Of a stretch of DNA of 64,000 nt, positions 16,986-28,046 are shown in pieces; the stretch's first letter is position 1; the number at the start of each line of letters is the position of its first letter. This stretch comes from Changshengia sp963803165 (GTDB lineage Bacteria; Chloroflexota; Dormibacteria; Aeolococcales; Aeolococcaceae), in the NCBI GenBank assembly GCA_963803165.1, contig CAWDLK010000001.1, forward strand, positions 492,878 to 556,877, read 5' to 3'. Position numbers and translations under genes: made by a program. Under the pieces are notes generated by a model. That model was not told the DNA's origin and ran no database searches. It worked only from the letters and a program-made list of their open reading frames with translations.

Positions 16986-17543
16986 TCACCCTCGGGCGTC
17001 CTCGGCGAGGACACCTCTCCTCTGGAGCCGGGCGATCGCCACCAGCAGGCTGAGGAAGACCATGACGTGCACGCTGGTGCACCAGACGCAGATCTCGTGG
17101 AGCTTCACCACCTCGCAGAAGACGAAGTAGAGAGCGGCCGCCAGGCCCACCACCGCCCAGGCCACGTGGAGCGGGCGGAGCCAGGTCGCCTCCTCCTCAC
17201 CGCGCCGCGCGGCCAGGAGGGAGAGCGCCGCCAGCCAGCCACTGACCAGGAACCAGAGCATCCCCGGGACGGTCACCGGGATCGAGGTGCCGGGGACCAC
17301 GGAGTAGGTGCTGGAGAGGACGGCCTCGCAGTTGATGGCGCCGCCGCCACCGGGACATAGGGCGGCGATGCCGGCGTAGTGCAGCGTGGTCAGGTAGGCC
17401 GACACCCCGAGCCCGGCGACCGCCACCACCAGCAGGAACCAGGCGCCAGCGCCGCCGCTGCCGGGCTCGTCGAGCTCGTCGGTCTCGGGCGGCTCCCCCT
17501 CCGAGGAGCGGAGGGGTGCGCCGGAGGTGGAGAGCTGGGTCAC
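16986..17543 (-). CDS. Vitamin K epoxide reductase (VKOR) family protein
   Basis: 185 residues from the GTG at 17543, which overlaps the coaE stop (GTGA). Without this choice the frame would extend deep into coaE. Four to five membrane helices, with the VKOR cysteines as C-x8-C in the first loop (NCEAVLSSTYS) and the CxxC CVWC before the last helix. It passes electrons from a thioredoxin-like partner to quinone, so it drives disulfide-bond formation outside the membrane. The DUF929 CPYC protein downstream is the natural partner. Confidence 0.88.
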   Translation of the reverse strand: MTQLSTSGAPLRSSEGEPPETDELDEPGSGGAGAWFLLVVAVAGLGVSAYLTTLHYAGIAALCPGGGGAINCEAVLSSTYSVVPGTSIPVTVPGMLWFLVSGWLAALSLLAARRGEEEATWLRPLHVAWAVVGLAAALYFVFCEVVKLHEICVWCTSVHVMVFLSLLVAIARLQRRGVLAEDARG

Positions 17544-18211
17544 CGCCCGCCGCCCGACCCGGGAGGGGGAGGGATGGCGGCTTCCGGGCTCAGCGCCGGC
17601 GCGGGCGTCTGCTCCCCGTGGACGTGGTCTCGCCACCAGAGGTCGACAGCGTTCTGGGTGTCCATGCGACTCCCCCCATTGTCGATCACCCAGGTGGCGG
17701 CATCGCGCTTGCGATCGATGGGCAGCTGCGCCGCGACGCGCAGCCGGGCTGCCTCGTCGCTCAACCCGTCCCTCTGGCGCAGGCGGCGGATCTGGGTGGC
17801 CTCGTCGGCGTAGACCAGCAGCACGCCGTCCGGGAAGTCGGACCGGCGGCTGGTCTCGAAGAGGAGCGGAAGGTCCACGGCGATGAGGGGCGCCGCCGTC
17901 GCGGCGAGGGCGGCGATCCGATCGGCCATCCGAGCGAGGATCAGGGGATGGGTGATCGCCTCGAGGCGTCGCCGGCTCTCGGGGTCGGCGAAGACGACGC
18001 CCGCCAGGCGCGCGCGGTCCAGCTCGCCGGCGGGGGTCAGCACCCCCGCGCCGAAGGCGCTGACGACGGTCTCGAGGCCAGGGGTTCCGGGCTCCACCAC
18101 CTCACGGGCGACGCGATCGGCCTCGACCGCGGCCGCACCATGGCTGACCAGCATCCCCACCACCGTCGACTTGCCGGTGGCGATCCCGCCCGTGACGCCG
18201 ATGATCCGCAC
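17540..18211 (-). CDS. coaE: Dephospho-CoA kinase
   Basis: 223 residues from a GTG start. A P-loop (GVTGGIATGKST) lies at the N-terminus, followed by EADRVAREVVEPGTPG and ITHPLI, and the lid segment QLPIDRKRDAATWVIDNGG. It phosphorylates the 3'-OH of dephospho-CoA, the last step of CoA synthesis. The C-terminal about 20 residues are Pro/Gly-rich and beyond the usual family end. It overlaps the VKOR gene by 4 nt, so a housekeeping gene leads a redox operon. Confidence 0.93.
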   Translation of the reverse strand: MRIIGVTGGIATGKSTVVGMLVSHGAAAVEADRVAREVVEPGTPGLETVVSAFGAGVLTPAGELDRARLAGVVFADPESRRRLEAITHPLILARMADRIAALAATAAPLIAVDLPLLFETSRRSDFPDGVLLVYADEATQIRRLRQRDGLSDEAARLRVAAQLPIDRKRDAATWVIDNGGSRMDTQNAVDLWWRDHVHGEQTPAPALSPEAAIPPPPGSGGGR

Positions 18212-18308
18212 TGCCGGATCATGCCTCGCGGCGCCCTGGATCCGGCTGACCCGATGGCCGGCCGGCCGATCGCCGCGGGCCCCCGCCCTCTGCAGTCCGG
18301 GCCTCAGG

Positions 18309-18545
18309 TCAGCGCGCTATCGGCTCCTGGACTGCTCCGGCGTACGCCTGGCCAACCAGGTCGACGCGGCCGAGTGACCGGGCGAAGTCCAGGCATGCCG
18401 ACCGTGTGAAGCGGAGATGCTTTCCCGGGGTGTGCCAGGCCTGCAGGTGGCCCTGCGCCACCGCTCGCCGGAGCGTCGACCGCGAGACGCCACAGAGGGC
18501 GGCCGCTTCCCCGGTCGTCAGGATCTGGTCCTCGTTCTGCGCCAT
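18309..18545 (-). CDS. BldC-like / MerR-type helix-turn-helix DNA-binding protein
   Basis: 78 residues. The winged-helix DNA-binding region TTGEAAALCGVSRSTLRRAVAQGHLQAWHTPGKHLRFTRSACLDFARSLG is the excisionase/BldC-type MerR N-terminal domain with no effector domain. The ATG at 18545 has a clear GGGAGGAA Shine-Dalgarno. A structured leader and a strong promoter lie upstream (18565-18641). Small proteins of this type regulate development or act as excisionases. Lack of a neighbouring integrase favours a regulator. Confidence 0.75.
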   Translation of the reverse strand: MAQNEDQILTTGEAAALCGVSRSTLRRAVAQGHLQAWHTPGKHLRFTRSACLDFARSLGRVDLVGQAYAGAVQEPIAR

Positions 18546-18564
18546 CGTGGTTCCTCCCTTTCCC

Positions 18565-18602
18565 GTCAGCCCGAGCTGACTCCGACGAGTTGCCCTCGTC
18601 GG
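18565..18602 (-). promoter_or_regulatory. Two-hairpin leader/operator before the BldC-like gene
   Basis: Two perfect inverted repeats are adjacent: CCGACGAG-TTGCC-CTCGTCGG (18582-18602) and GTCAGC-CCGA-GCTGAC (18565-18580). With transcription starting near 18604, the first would form a hairpin at the extreme 5' end of the mRNA. As DNA it could equally be an operator bound by the regulator itself. Confidence 0.55.
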
Positions 18603-18611
18603 CCATTTGCC

Positions 18612-18641
18612 AGTGTACAGGGACTTTGGCGCGCTTGTCAC
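18612..18641 (-). promoter_or_regulatory. Promoter of the BldC-like gene
   Basis: On the minus strand GTGACA (18636-18641), an 18-nt spacer and TACACT (18612-18617) resemble a sigma-70 promoter. The leader would be about 60 nt and contains the two hairpins and a good Shine-Dalgarno. Confidence 0.6.
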
Positions 18642-18805
18642 GTTCCCATCACTTTTCGTCCTCAGCCACCGGGGTCGGAGCGAGGCCGACCGGCTGGCTC
18701 GCGGCGCCGCCACTCCGCCGCATCGATCCGGACAGGGCCCGGAAGGGCGGCCCGTATACTGGCCGAACGGAGTGATCGGCCCCTGTTGGTCGGGAGGACC
18801 GGTGA

Positions 18806-19762
18806 ATGTCGACACGCGTGCGCGACCTCGTCACTCGGCTTGTCGAGAGCGTCGGCACCGTGATCGTCGGCAAGGATGCCGAGATCGAGCTCTGCGTGCT
18901 CGCCCTTCTCTGCCGGGGCCACGTGCTCATCGAGGACGTTCCCGGCGTCGGCAAGACCATGCTCGCCAAGGCGCTGGCGCGGGCCAGTGGCTGCTCCTTC
19001 GAGCGCGTCCAGTTCACTCCCGACCTGCTTCCGGGTGACGTCACCGGGGTCTCGATCTTCGACCCTCGGACCACGGGGTTCGAGTTCCGCCGGGGTCCGG
19101 TGTTCGCCCAGGTCCTGCTCGCCGACGAGATCAACCGGGCCTCCCCCAAGACCCAATCGGCGCTCCTCGAGGCGATGGAGGAGGACCAGGTCACCGTCGA
19201 CGGTCAGACCCACCGGCTCCCGGAGCCCTTCATCGTCCTCGCCACCCAGAACCCGATCGAGCTCGGCGGCACCTTCCCGCTGCCCGAGGCCCAGGTGGAC
19301 CGCTTCCTCTTCAAGGTGGACCTCGGCTATCTGCCCCTGGAGGACGAGGTGGCGATGCTCGACCGCTTCCAGACCTCCTCGCCGCTCGACGACCTCCTCG
19401 CCGTCACCACCCCCGAGGAGCTCGCGGAGTGCCAGGCGGCCTGCGCGGCCGTCTACTGCGACCCGGCGCTCAAGGAGTACTGCGTGCGCCTGGTCCAGCG
19501 GACCCGCCAGCACCCCGACGTGGCCCTCGGGGCCTCGCCCCGGGGCAGCCTCGGCCTGCTCCACTCGGCCCAGGCCCGGGCGGCAGCGTCGGGCCGTGAG
19601 TTCGTGCTCCCCGACGACCTCAAGGGGTTGGCGGCGGGGGTGCTCACCCATCGGGTCATCCTCACCCCCAACGCGGAGCTCCGCGGGGTCACGGCCGCGT
19701 CGATCATCGATGAGGTCCTCGCCGCGGAGACCGTCCCCACGGCGGCGCGGCGTCTGGCATGA
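18806..19762 (+). CDS. MoxR-family AAA+ ATPase
   Basis: 318 residues. Walker A is EDVPGVGKT (near residue 44), Walker B LLADEINRASPKTQS, sensor ATQNPIELGGTFPLPEAQVDRF, and the C-terminal lid ASPRGSLGLLHSAQARA. MoxR ATPases act as chaperones for metal insertion or complex assembly and are almost always encoded with DUF58 proteins, as here (4-nt overlap). The ATG has a GGGAGGACC Shine-Dalgarno. A TATACT at 18755-18760 is a plausible -10, without a convincing -35. Confidence 0.93.
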   Translation: MSTRVRDLVTRLVESVGTVIVGKDAEIELCVLALLCRGHVLIEDVPGVGKTMLAKALARASGCSFERVQFTPDLLPGDVTGVSIFDPRTTGFEFRRGPVFAQVLLADEINRASPKTQSALLEAMEEDQVTVDGQTHRLPEPFIVLATQNPIELGGTFPLPEAQVDRFLFKVDLGYLPLEDEVAMLDRFQTSSPLDDLLAVTTPEELAECQAACAAVYCDPALKEYCVRLVQRTRQHPDVALGASPRGSLGLLHSAQARAAASGREFVLPDDLKGLAAGVLTHRVILTPNAELRGVTAASIIDEVLAAETVPTAARRLA

Positions 19763-20958
19763 GCAGCCGGGCGCCGCTCCTCGCCGTTCTCATCGTCCTC
19801 AGCTTCTTCGCCGGCCTCACCGGCGTCCACCTCGCCTACACGCTCGCCTACGCCCTCCTGCTCCTGCTCCTCGTCGCCTGGATCTGGTCGACGATCCTCG
19901 CCCGCCGGCTGGAGGTCCGCCGGGAGCCGCCGGAAGGGGCCCACATGGTGGGGGAGGCCTTCGCCGAGCGCTTCTCGCTCCGCAACCGGAGCATCCTGAC
20001 CCTCCCCTACTGCGAGGTCCACGACCGGACCGGCCTGCCCGGCTACTCGCCCGGACGCGCCTGCGCGCTCAACCCCGGGGGAGGGGTGGCGTGGACCGCG
20101 CGCGGTGTGTTCACCCGGCGGGGCAAGCTGCCCTTCGGGCCGCTCGAGGTCCACCTCGGTGACCCCTTCGGCCTCTTCCCCAAGACCGTGCGGGTCCGGG
20201 AGACCGACCCCGTCACGGTATACCCGGCGATCCACTCGGTCGACGGGGTCCTGGGCCCGGTGTGGATGGGGGGCTCCTTCGGCGAGGTCCGTCACGGGCG
20301 CGGGCTCGACGTCCCTCCGGACATCACCTCGGTCCGCGATCACGCCCCGGACGACGGGCTGAGCCGGATCCACTGGCCCTCCACCGCCCGGGCGGGGCGG
20401 CTGATCAGCCGCCTCTACGAGTCGCACCAGAGCTCCGACGTCCTGGTGCTGCTCGACCTGGCCCGCGGCTCCGATTTCGGGGAGGCCCCCGAGTCCACCC
20501 TCGAGTACGCCGTCTCGCTGGCCGCCTCCATCTGCCATGCGACGCTCGCCCGCGGCCAGGCGGTGGGGCTGCTGACCAACGACCGGCTCGGGACCGCCAT
20601 CGGCCCCGGCCGGGGCGAGAGCCAGCGCATGCGCGTCCTCGAGTTCCTGGCCGTCGCGGTGGATTCGGGGCGCCGGCCGATCTCCTCCACCATCACCCAG
20701 CACGGGCGGGGCTGGCGGGGCCGGGGTGGCCTCATCGTGATCACCAGCGATCGCGACCCCGACTGGGTGGAGGCCCTGGTGGAGGTCGGAGCGCGCGGGC
20801 AGCGCCACCTCGCCGTCATGGTCGACCCCACCAGCTTCGGCGCCTCGGGACCCCCTCTGCGCGTGAGTGCCGCCTGGCGGCTGGCCCTCGACTGGTGGGT
20901 CGTCCGCCGTGGCGACGTGCTGTCCGCACCCCGCCACACCCGCGCTGCCGGGATGTGA
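19759..20958 (+). CDS. DUF58 domain-containing membrane protein
   Basis: 399 residues. Two membrane helices lie at the N-terminus (about 8-45). A beta-rich domain includes the characteristic FGPLEVHLGDPFGLF (residues about 125-140) and the DUF58 signature DITSVRDHAPDDGLSRIHWPSTARAGRL, followed by a von Willebrand A-like C-terminal part (DVLVLLDLA). It is the usual partner of MoxR. Overlap with the MoxR gene shows coupled translation. The specific client is unknown, and a transglutaminase follows in the same operon. Confidence 0.9.
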   Translation: MSSRAPLLAVLIVLSFFAGLTGVHLAYTLAYALLLLLLVAWIWSTILARRLEVRREPPEGAHMVGEAFAERFSLRNRSILTLPYCEVHDRTGLPGYSPGRACALNPGGGVAWTARGVFTRRGKLPFGPLEVHLGDPFGLFPKTVRVRETDPVTVYPAIHSVDGVLGPVWMGGSFGEVRHGRGLDVPPDITSVRDHAPDDGLSRIHWPSTARAGRLISRLYESHQSSDVLVLLDLARGSDFGEAPESTLEYAVSLAASICHATLARGQAVGLLTNDRLGTAIGPGRGESQRMRVLEFLAVAVDSGRRPISSTITQHGRGWRGRGGLIVITSDRDPDWVEALVEVGARGQRHLAVMVDPTSFGASGPPLRVSAAWRLALDWWVVRRGDVLSAPRHTRAAGM

Positions 20959-20985
20959 GCCGGGGTCGCAGGCGCTGACGGTCCC

Positions 20986-23409
20986 GTGAGCAGCCGCGGT
21001 TCCAGCCTCGGGGTGCAGGCCGGGAGGGCGCGGCCTCGGCTCGAGCACGTCGCAGCCGTGTCGGAGCCGGTCGCCCCGGCGGGGATCGGCACCTACGTCA
21101 TCGCCCTCGGACTGATCGTCGCCACCACCGTCGCGGTGCTCGCCGGCGGCTGGATCGGGGGTGCCCAGGCGAGCGTGCTGGTGGCGGCGGTCGCGCTCGT
21201 GGAGGCCATCCTCCTCGGCCGCTCGGGAGTCGGGCGGCTCGCCGCCGCCGGGCTCGCGATCCCGCTCTGCGTCGCCGTGGTCGTCCCCACCACCATCGGC
21301 CTCCTCCCCGCCTCGGTGACCGCACAGGGACTGCAGCACACGGTCGGCGAGTACATCGTCCAGGCCTTCGCCGGACTGCTCGCGACGGGCCCCGGCGACT
21401 ATGTCCAGTGGGCGTTCATGGTCGGGCTCGCGACGATCGTCTGGCTCTGCGGCTTCTGGCTCGGGTGGGTGGCGTTCCGCGAGCAGCGCGGGGTGCTGGC
21501 GGTCCTGCCGGCGGTCGTGGTGCTCGCCGTCAACGTCCTCAACGCCCCCTCCGTCACCATCGCCTCGGGTCCCGGCTCGTCGATCGGCCTGGCCGAGGTG
21601 GGGGCTCTCCTCGCCGCGCTCCTGGTCGTCGGCCTGGTCGAGCTGAGCGCCCACGCCACGGGATGGCGGGGCCGGCGCGTCCCCACCCTGCGGGGGCTGC
21701 GCGAGCGCTTCACGACCTCCCTGGTGGCCGCCTCGATCGGGGTGGTCGCGATCAGCCTGCTCATCCCACCCGCCACCTCCACCGACCTCGCGTCGCACCT
21801 CTTCAGCGGCGTCGGGAGAGGTGTCGGGGGTGGGTCGGGGGGCAGCGCGGTGGTGGGCTTCAGCACGGCGGTGGAGCCCGGCGGCTCCCTGGTGAACCAT
21901 CCCCAGCCCGTCCTCACCTACTACACCGACCAGGGGCAGGACACCTACCTGGCCGCGATCGACGACACCGTGTTCAGCGCCGGGGACTGGATCCCCGACT
22001 TCGAGACCGCGGTGGGCCAGACCGTCGCCGCCGGGCCGATCCCGCGGGACCAGGTCGCGCTCGGCGGGGCGCGCTCCACGGTCACGGCGCACGTGAGCTT
22101 CGCGTCGACCTCCAGCGCCGCCACCGGGGTCTCGGGGGGCAGCCTGGCGCTCTTCCCCGGTGACCCCACCTCGAGCAGCGTCGCCGGCACCGTTGTCGGC
22201 AACGTCACCGACACCAGCTCCACGCCGGCTCCCTATGCGCCCGGGTACACCTGCGTGGGGGACTCCTGCCCCTCGGGCGCCCCCAACCCGGTCTTCCTCA
22301 GCGTGGACGAGGTCGATCTCACCTCAACGGCCCTCCACAGCGTGGAGACCGGCGGCTCGATGAGCGACGCCACCGTCACCGAGCTGGAGAACGCCGGCAC
22401 CGACTACCCCTCCTGGGTGCTGCCCGACGCGGCCTCCCTCGTGGCCAAGGGCTCTCCCTCCGATCAGGTCGCCCAGGCCGACGCCGTCGCCAGCCTCGCC
22501 CGCCAGTGGGCCCAGGGGGCGACCAACCCCTACGACGAGGCGGCGGCCATCGAGGACCACCTCCGCGGCTCGGGCTGGGTGTACACGCTCACCCCACCGG
22601 CGACCCCGGCCGGGCAGTGGTCGATCGTCTACTTCCTCGAGACCAGCCACCAGGGCTACTGCCAGTACTTCGCGAGCGCCATGGGGGCGATGCTGCGCAG
22701 CCTCGGGATCCCGACCATCCTGGTGAGCGGGTACGGACCGGGCACCGCCACCGGTCGCAGGACGGCGGACCACCAGCCCATCTTCCAGGTGACCACGACC
22801 GACGCCCACGTCTGGGTGGAGGCGTACTTCCCCGGCTACGGCTGGATCCCCTTCGAGCCGACCCCTCAGTCCAACTTCGGTGGTTACGTGCCCTTCACCC
22901 GCGGCGGAACCACCCCCGCCTCGAGCGCCACGGCGGGCCCGACCCGGATCGCCCAGGCGGGCCACCCCACGCCCACCCCCACCGCGGCCCCCTCCGGTGT
23001 CACGCGGGCGTCCGGCACCCCGACCTGGCTCCTCGCCCTCCCCACCGGGCTCGCCGTGATCGTGGTCCTGATCCTCGCCGGACTCGGGTGGTGGCGCCGT
23101 CCTCGCTCTCTGGCCGGGGTGTGGCGGCGGCTGGCGCTCGCGGCCCGTCTCTCCGGTCTGGAGAGGGACAGGACGGAGACCCGAGCCGACTTCGCCCGCC
23201 GGCTGTCGCGCGCCCTGGGTGGAGGCGGACCGCCCCTGCTCGCCGACCACCTGGGGACGGTCGCGGCCGTCAGCGGCAAGGCGGAGTTCTCCCCGCAAGG
23301 ACTGGAGGAGGACGATCGCCGGCTCTGGCGCGACACCTGGGTGACGCTCGCCCCCGTCCTGACCCGCCTGCTCCGCCGCCACCTGCTGCGCCGGCGCCCC
23401 GCCGTCTAG
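20986..23409 (+). CDS. Membrane transglutaminase-like protein (TgpA/DUF3488 type)
   Basis: 807 residues from a GTG. The N-terminal 230 residues contain six or more helices, followed by a long extracytoplasmic segment, a transglutaminase core (about 540-640), a Pro/Thr linker, one more helix (about 690-710) and a cytoplasmic tail. The catalytic Cys is C559 in HQGYCQYFASA and the His is H608 in DAHVWVEAYFPGYGW. The position usually filled by Asp (DPTP) is E624 in FEPTPQ. The MoxR-DUF58-TgpA order is conserved in many bacteria and is thought to act at the envelope. The stop overlaps the convergent MBL gene by 4 nt. Confidence 0.9.
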   Translation: MSSRGSSLGVQAGRARPRLEHVAAVSEPVAPAGIGTYVIALGLIVATTVAVLAGGWIGGAQASVLVAAVALVEAILLGRSGVGRLAAAGLAIPLCVAVVVPTTIGLLPASVTAQGLQHTVGEYIVQAFAGLLATGPGDYVQWAFMVGLATIVWLCGFWLGWVAFREQRGVLAVLPAVVVLAVNVLNAPSVTIASGPGSSIGLAEVGALLAALLVVGLVELSAHATGWRGRRVPTLRGLRERFTTSLVAASIGVVAISLLIPPATSTDLASHLFSGVGRGVGGGSGGSAVVGFSTAVEPGGSLVNHPQPVLTYYTDQGQDTYLAAIDDTVFSAGDWIPDFETAVGQTVAAGPIPRDQVALGGARSTVTAHVSFASTSSAATGVSGGSLALFPGDPTSSSVAGTVVGNVTDTSSTPAPYAPGYTCVGDSCPSGAPNPVFLSVDEVDLTSTALHSVETGGSMSDATVTELENAGTDYPSWVLPDAASLVAKGSPSDQVAQADAVASLARQWAQGATNPYDEAAAIEDHLRGSGWVYTLTPPATPAGQWSIVYFLETSHQGYCQYFASAMGAMLRSLGIPTILVSGYGPGTATGRRTADHQPIFQVTTTDAHVWVEAYFPGYGWIPFEPTPQSNFGGYVPFTRGGTTPASSATAGPTRIAQAGHPTPTPTAAPSGVTRASGTPTWLLALPTGLAVIVVLILAGLGWWRRPRSLAGVWRRLALAARLSGLERDRTETRADFARRLSRALGGGGPPLLADHLGTVAAVSGKAEFSPQGLEEDDRRLWRDTWVTLAPVLTRLLRRHLLRRRPAV

Positions 23410-24164
23410 CGCGGATCGGCGCCCCCGTCCGGCGCGGTCAGCTCCAGGGTGAGCAGGTCATGGCTGAGCAGAGCGCCCGAGATCGGAACCCGCCCCCCCA
23501 GGTGCTGGAGGATGAAGCGCACCTCCGGGTGCTCGGCGACCAGCCCCTCGACCTCGCCCCGCCAGAGGTGCCCTCCCGCCGCCGGCCCGTCCATCCCCGA
23601 GCACTCGCAGACCAGGACGTCGACCTCGGCGGCGAGCCGGCGCAGCCCCGCGCAGAGGGTGGTGTCACCGCTGAAGCCGACCCGCACCCCACCCCGGGTC
23701 ACCGAGTACGCGAGCGAGGGCCCGGTGCTGTGGACCACGGCGTGGCTGCGCACCCGGCTGGCGCCGATCTCCACATCGCTGCCGTCCTGGAGGACCACGT
23801 AGCGGGGGGCGACCACCTCGTCGATGCGCTGCTGGATGGTGCTCCCGAAGCCGGCGACGACCAGCCGCGCGACCAGCTCCCGGGTGCCCACCGGACCCGC
23901 GATGGTGAGCCGTCCCGGAGGCGCCGGCACGTCATCGAAGGCGAGCGCGCCGAGGAGGAGGGGCAGCATGCCGCTGTGGTCGAGGTGGAAGTGGGTCAGC
24001 AGCACCAGCTCGATGTCATGGATGCCCAGCCCGAGGCGGGGGAGCAGGACATGAGGGGCCGAGCCGACGTCGACCATCACCCGCTCGTCGAGGAGCGCGG
24101 AGGCGTTGCCGCCGCAGCCGCTGAAGGCGCTGCCGCTGCCGAGCACGGAGAGGAGCACGGGCAC
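23406..24164 (-). CDS. MBL-fold metallohydrolase (RNase Z/phosphodiesterase-like)
   Basis: 252 residues from a GTG. The N-terminal LLSVLGSGSAFSGCGGNASALL is followed by the metal site LLTHFHLDHSG (near residue 55), FSGDTTL, and a C-terminal single His in LLSHDLLTLE. The arrangement resembles RNase Z/ElaC and related cyclic-nucleotide phosphodiesterases of the beta-lactamase superfamily. The substrate is not predictable. A TAGGCT hexamer at 24171-24176 lies 6 nt before the start, consistent with a leaderless mRNA. Confidence 0.85.
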   Translation of the reverse strand: MPVLLSVLGSGSAFSGCGGNASALLDERVMVDVGSAPHVLLPRLGLGIHDIELVLLTHFHLDHSGMLPLLLGALAFDDVPAPPGRLTIAGPVGTRELVARLVVAGFGSTIQQRIDEVVAPRYVVLQDGSDVEIGASRVRSHAVVHSTGPSLAYSVTRGGVRVGFSGDTTLCAGLRRLAAEVDVLVCECSGMDGPAAGGHLWRGEVEGLVAEHPEVRFILQHLGGRVPISGALLSHDLLTLELTAPDGGADPR

Positions 24165-24255
24165 CCGGCTAGCCTACCCTGCGGGCGGCTCGCGCCCAGG
24201 CCGGTGGTCGTGAACGGATGCCGGTCACGAAGCTCCGCCTGCCGCGGAGGGTGGG

Positions 24256-25269
24256 TCAGGTGGCGGGCGGGCTCGGCGCGGGCGCCGGGGACAGCAGCGG
24301 TGGCAACCCATCGAGCTGGAAGGCCCAGTCGAACAGCCCGGACTCCAGCTGGGCCGGGCGGTCCGCGTCGAGCAGCACCGCCAGCAGCGAGTGGCCGCCC
24401 CGCGCCGCCATCCCGATCAGGCAGGCCCCGGCGTTGCCGGTCCAGCCGGGCTTGATGCCCATCGCCGCCGGGTAGTCCTCCAGCAGCTGGTCGAGGTTGG
24501 GAAGCTGGAAGGCGGGGTGACCCGGGGTGGGCGCCAGGTCGAGCGCGCGGGTGTCGACGATCCGGTCGAAGAGGGGATAGCGGTCGTAGGTGGCGGTGCT
24601 GATCGCCGCCAGGTCGTAGGCGGAGGTGTAGAGCTCGGGGTCGTCCAGCCCCGAGGTGTTGGAGAAATGCGAGTCGTGGAGGCCGAGGGCGGCGACCTGC
24701 GCGTTCATGGCTGCCACGAAGCGCGCCTCGCCGACGGTGTCGACGGCGATCGCCGAGGCGGCGTCGTCGCCGCTCGGCAGGAGCATCCCCTCGAGCAGCT
24801 CACGGACGGAGAGCGTCTCGCCCGCCGCGAGGCCCATGACCGTGTCGTCGGAGGCCTGGCCGAGAGCGTCCGGGGTGATCGTCACCTCCCGGTCGGGGCT
24901 GAGGTTCTCCAGCGCCACCAGCGAGGTGAGCACCTTGGTCAGGCTGGCCGGCGCGAGGTGCAGGTGAGGGGAGCGCTCCCAGAGGATCTCGCCGGTGTTC
25001 ATGTCGACCAGGATGCCGGCCGCCGCCCTGATCGCCGGCGTGCCCGACGGCATCGCGGCCGGCTCCCAGAAGCTGACCGTGCCACCGGTCACGTTCATCT
25101 CGAACCAGGGGCTGGGGGTGCTCGCGGTCGGTGGCGGCTGCACCGATCTCCCGGGCACGCCGCGTGCGGGTCCCTCGCTCAGGGTCACGGCCGCGGCCGA
25201 TCCCGCCGTGGCCGCGGCGGCCGCCAGCGCCATCAGCAGCCGGACGGTGGGGAGGGGACGGGAGGCCAT
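24256..25269 (-). CDS. dacA: D-alanyl-D-alanine carboxypeptidase (peptidase S11)
   Basis: 337 residues with an N-terminal signal segment (LLMALAAAAATAGSAAAV). Active-site motifs: S109-x-x-K112 in APASLTKVL, the second motif SGD (S166, normally SGN) in LLPSGDDAAS, and KPGWTG in place of KTG. It trims pentapeptide stems in peptidoglycan outside the membrane. No clear C-terminal amphipathic anchor as in PBP5 is visible; the tail is Pro-rich. A TACGAT -10 (25287-25292) gives a 17-nt leader. It diverges from clpB. Confidence 0.88.
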   Translation of the reverse strand: MASRPLPTVRLLMALAAAAATAGSAAAVTLSEGPARGVPGRSVQPPPTASTPSPWFEMNVTGGTVSFWEPAAMPSGTPAIRAAAGILVDMNTGEILWERSPHLHLAPASLTKVLTSLVALENLSPDREVTITPDALGQASDDTVMGLAAGETLSVRELLEGMLLPSGDDAASAIAVDTVGEARFVAAMNAQVAALGLHDSHFSNTSGLDDPELYTSAYDLAAISTATYDRYPLFDRIVDTRALDLAPTPGHPAFQLPNLDQLLEDYPAAMGIKPGWTGNAGACLIGMAARGGHSLLAVLLDADRPAQLESGLFDWAFQLDGLPPLLSPAPAPSPPAT

Positions 25270-25361
25270 GGTCGGGACCGGTCCGAATCGTAGCCTCCAC
25301 CCGGAGGTGGCGGACGCACGGCTCGGGGTTGGCTCCCGGGACGGCGTGGTATGCAGATGTC

Positions 25362-27984
<2,623 letters not shown>

Positions 27985-28046
27985 GCCGGCGTCGCTCGGG
28001 CGGGTGTCGCAGGCGGACCGTCCCGCCACCAGCGGTCGCTGCTCGA

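Noticed and set aside
19453..22092. 879-residue open frame antisense to MoxR/DUF58/transglutaminase
   Set aside because: Low-complexity His/Gly/Arg composition and no motif; the sense genes are clear.
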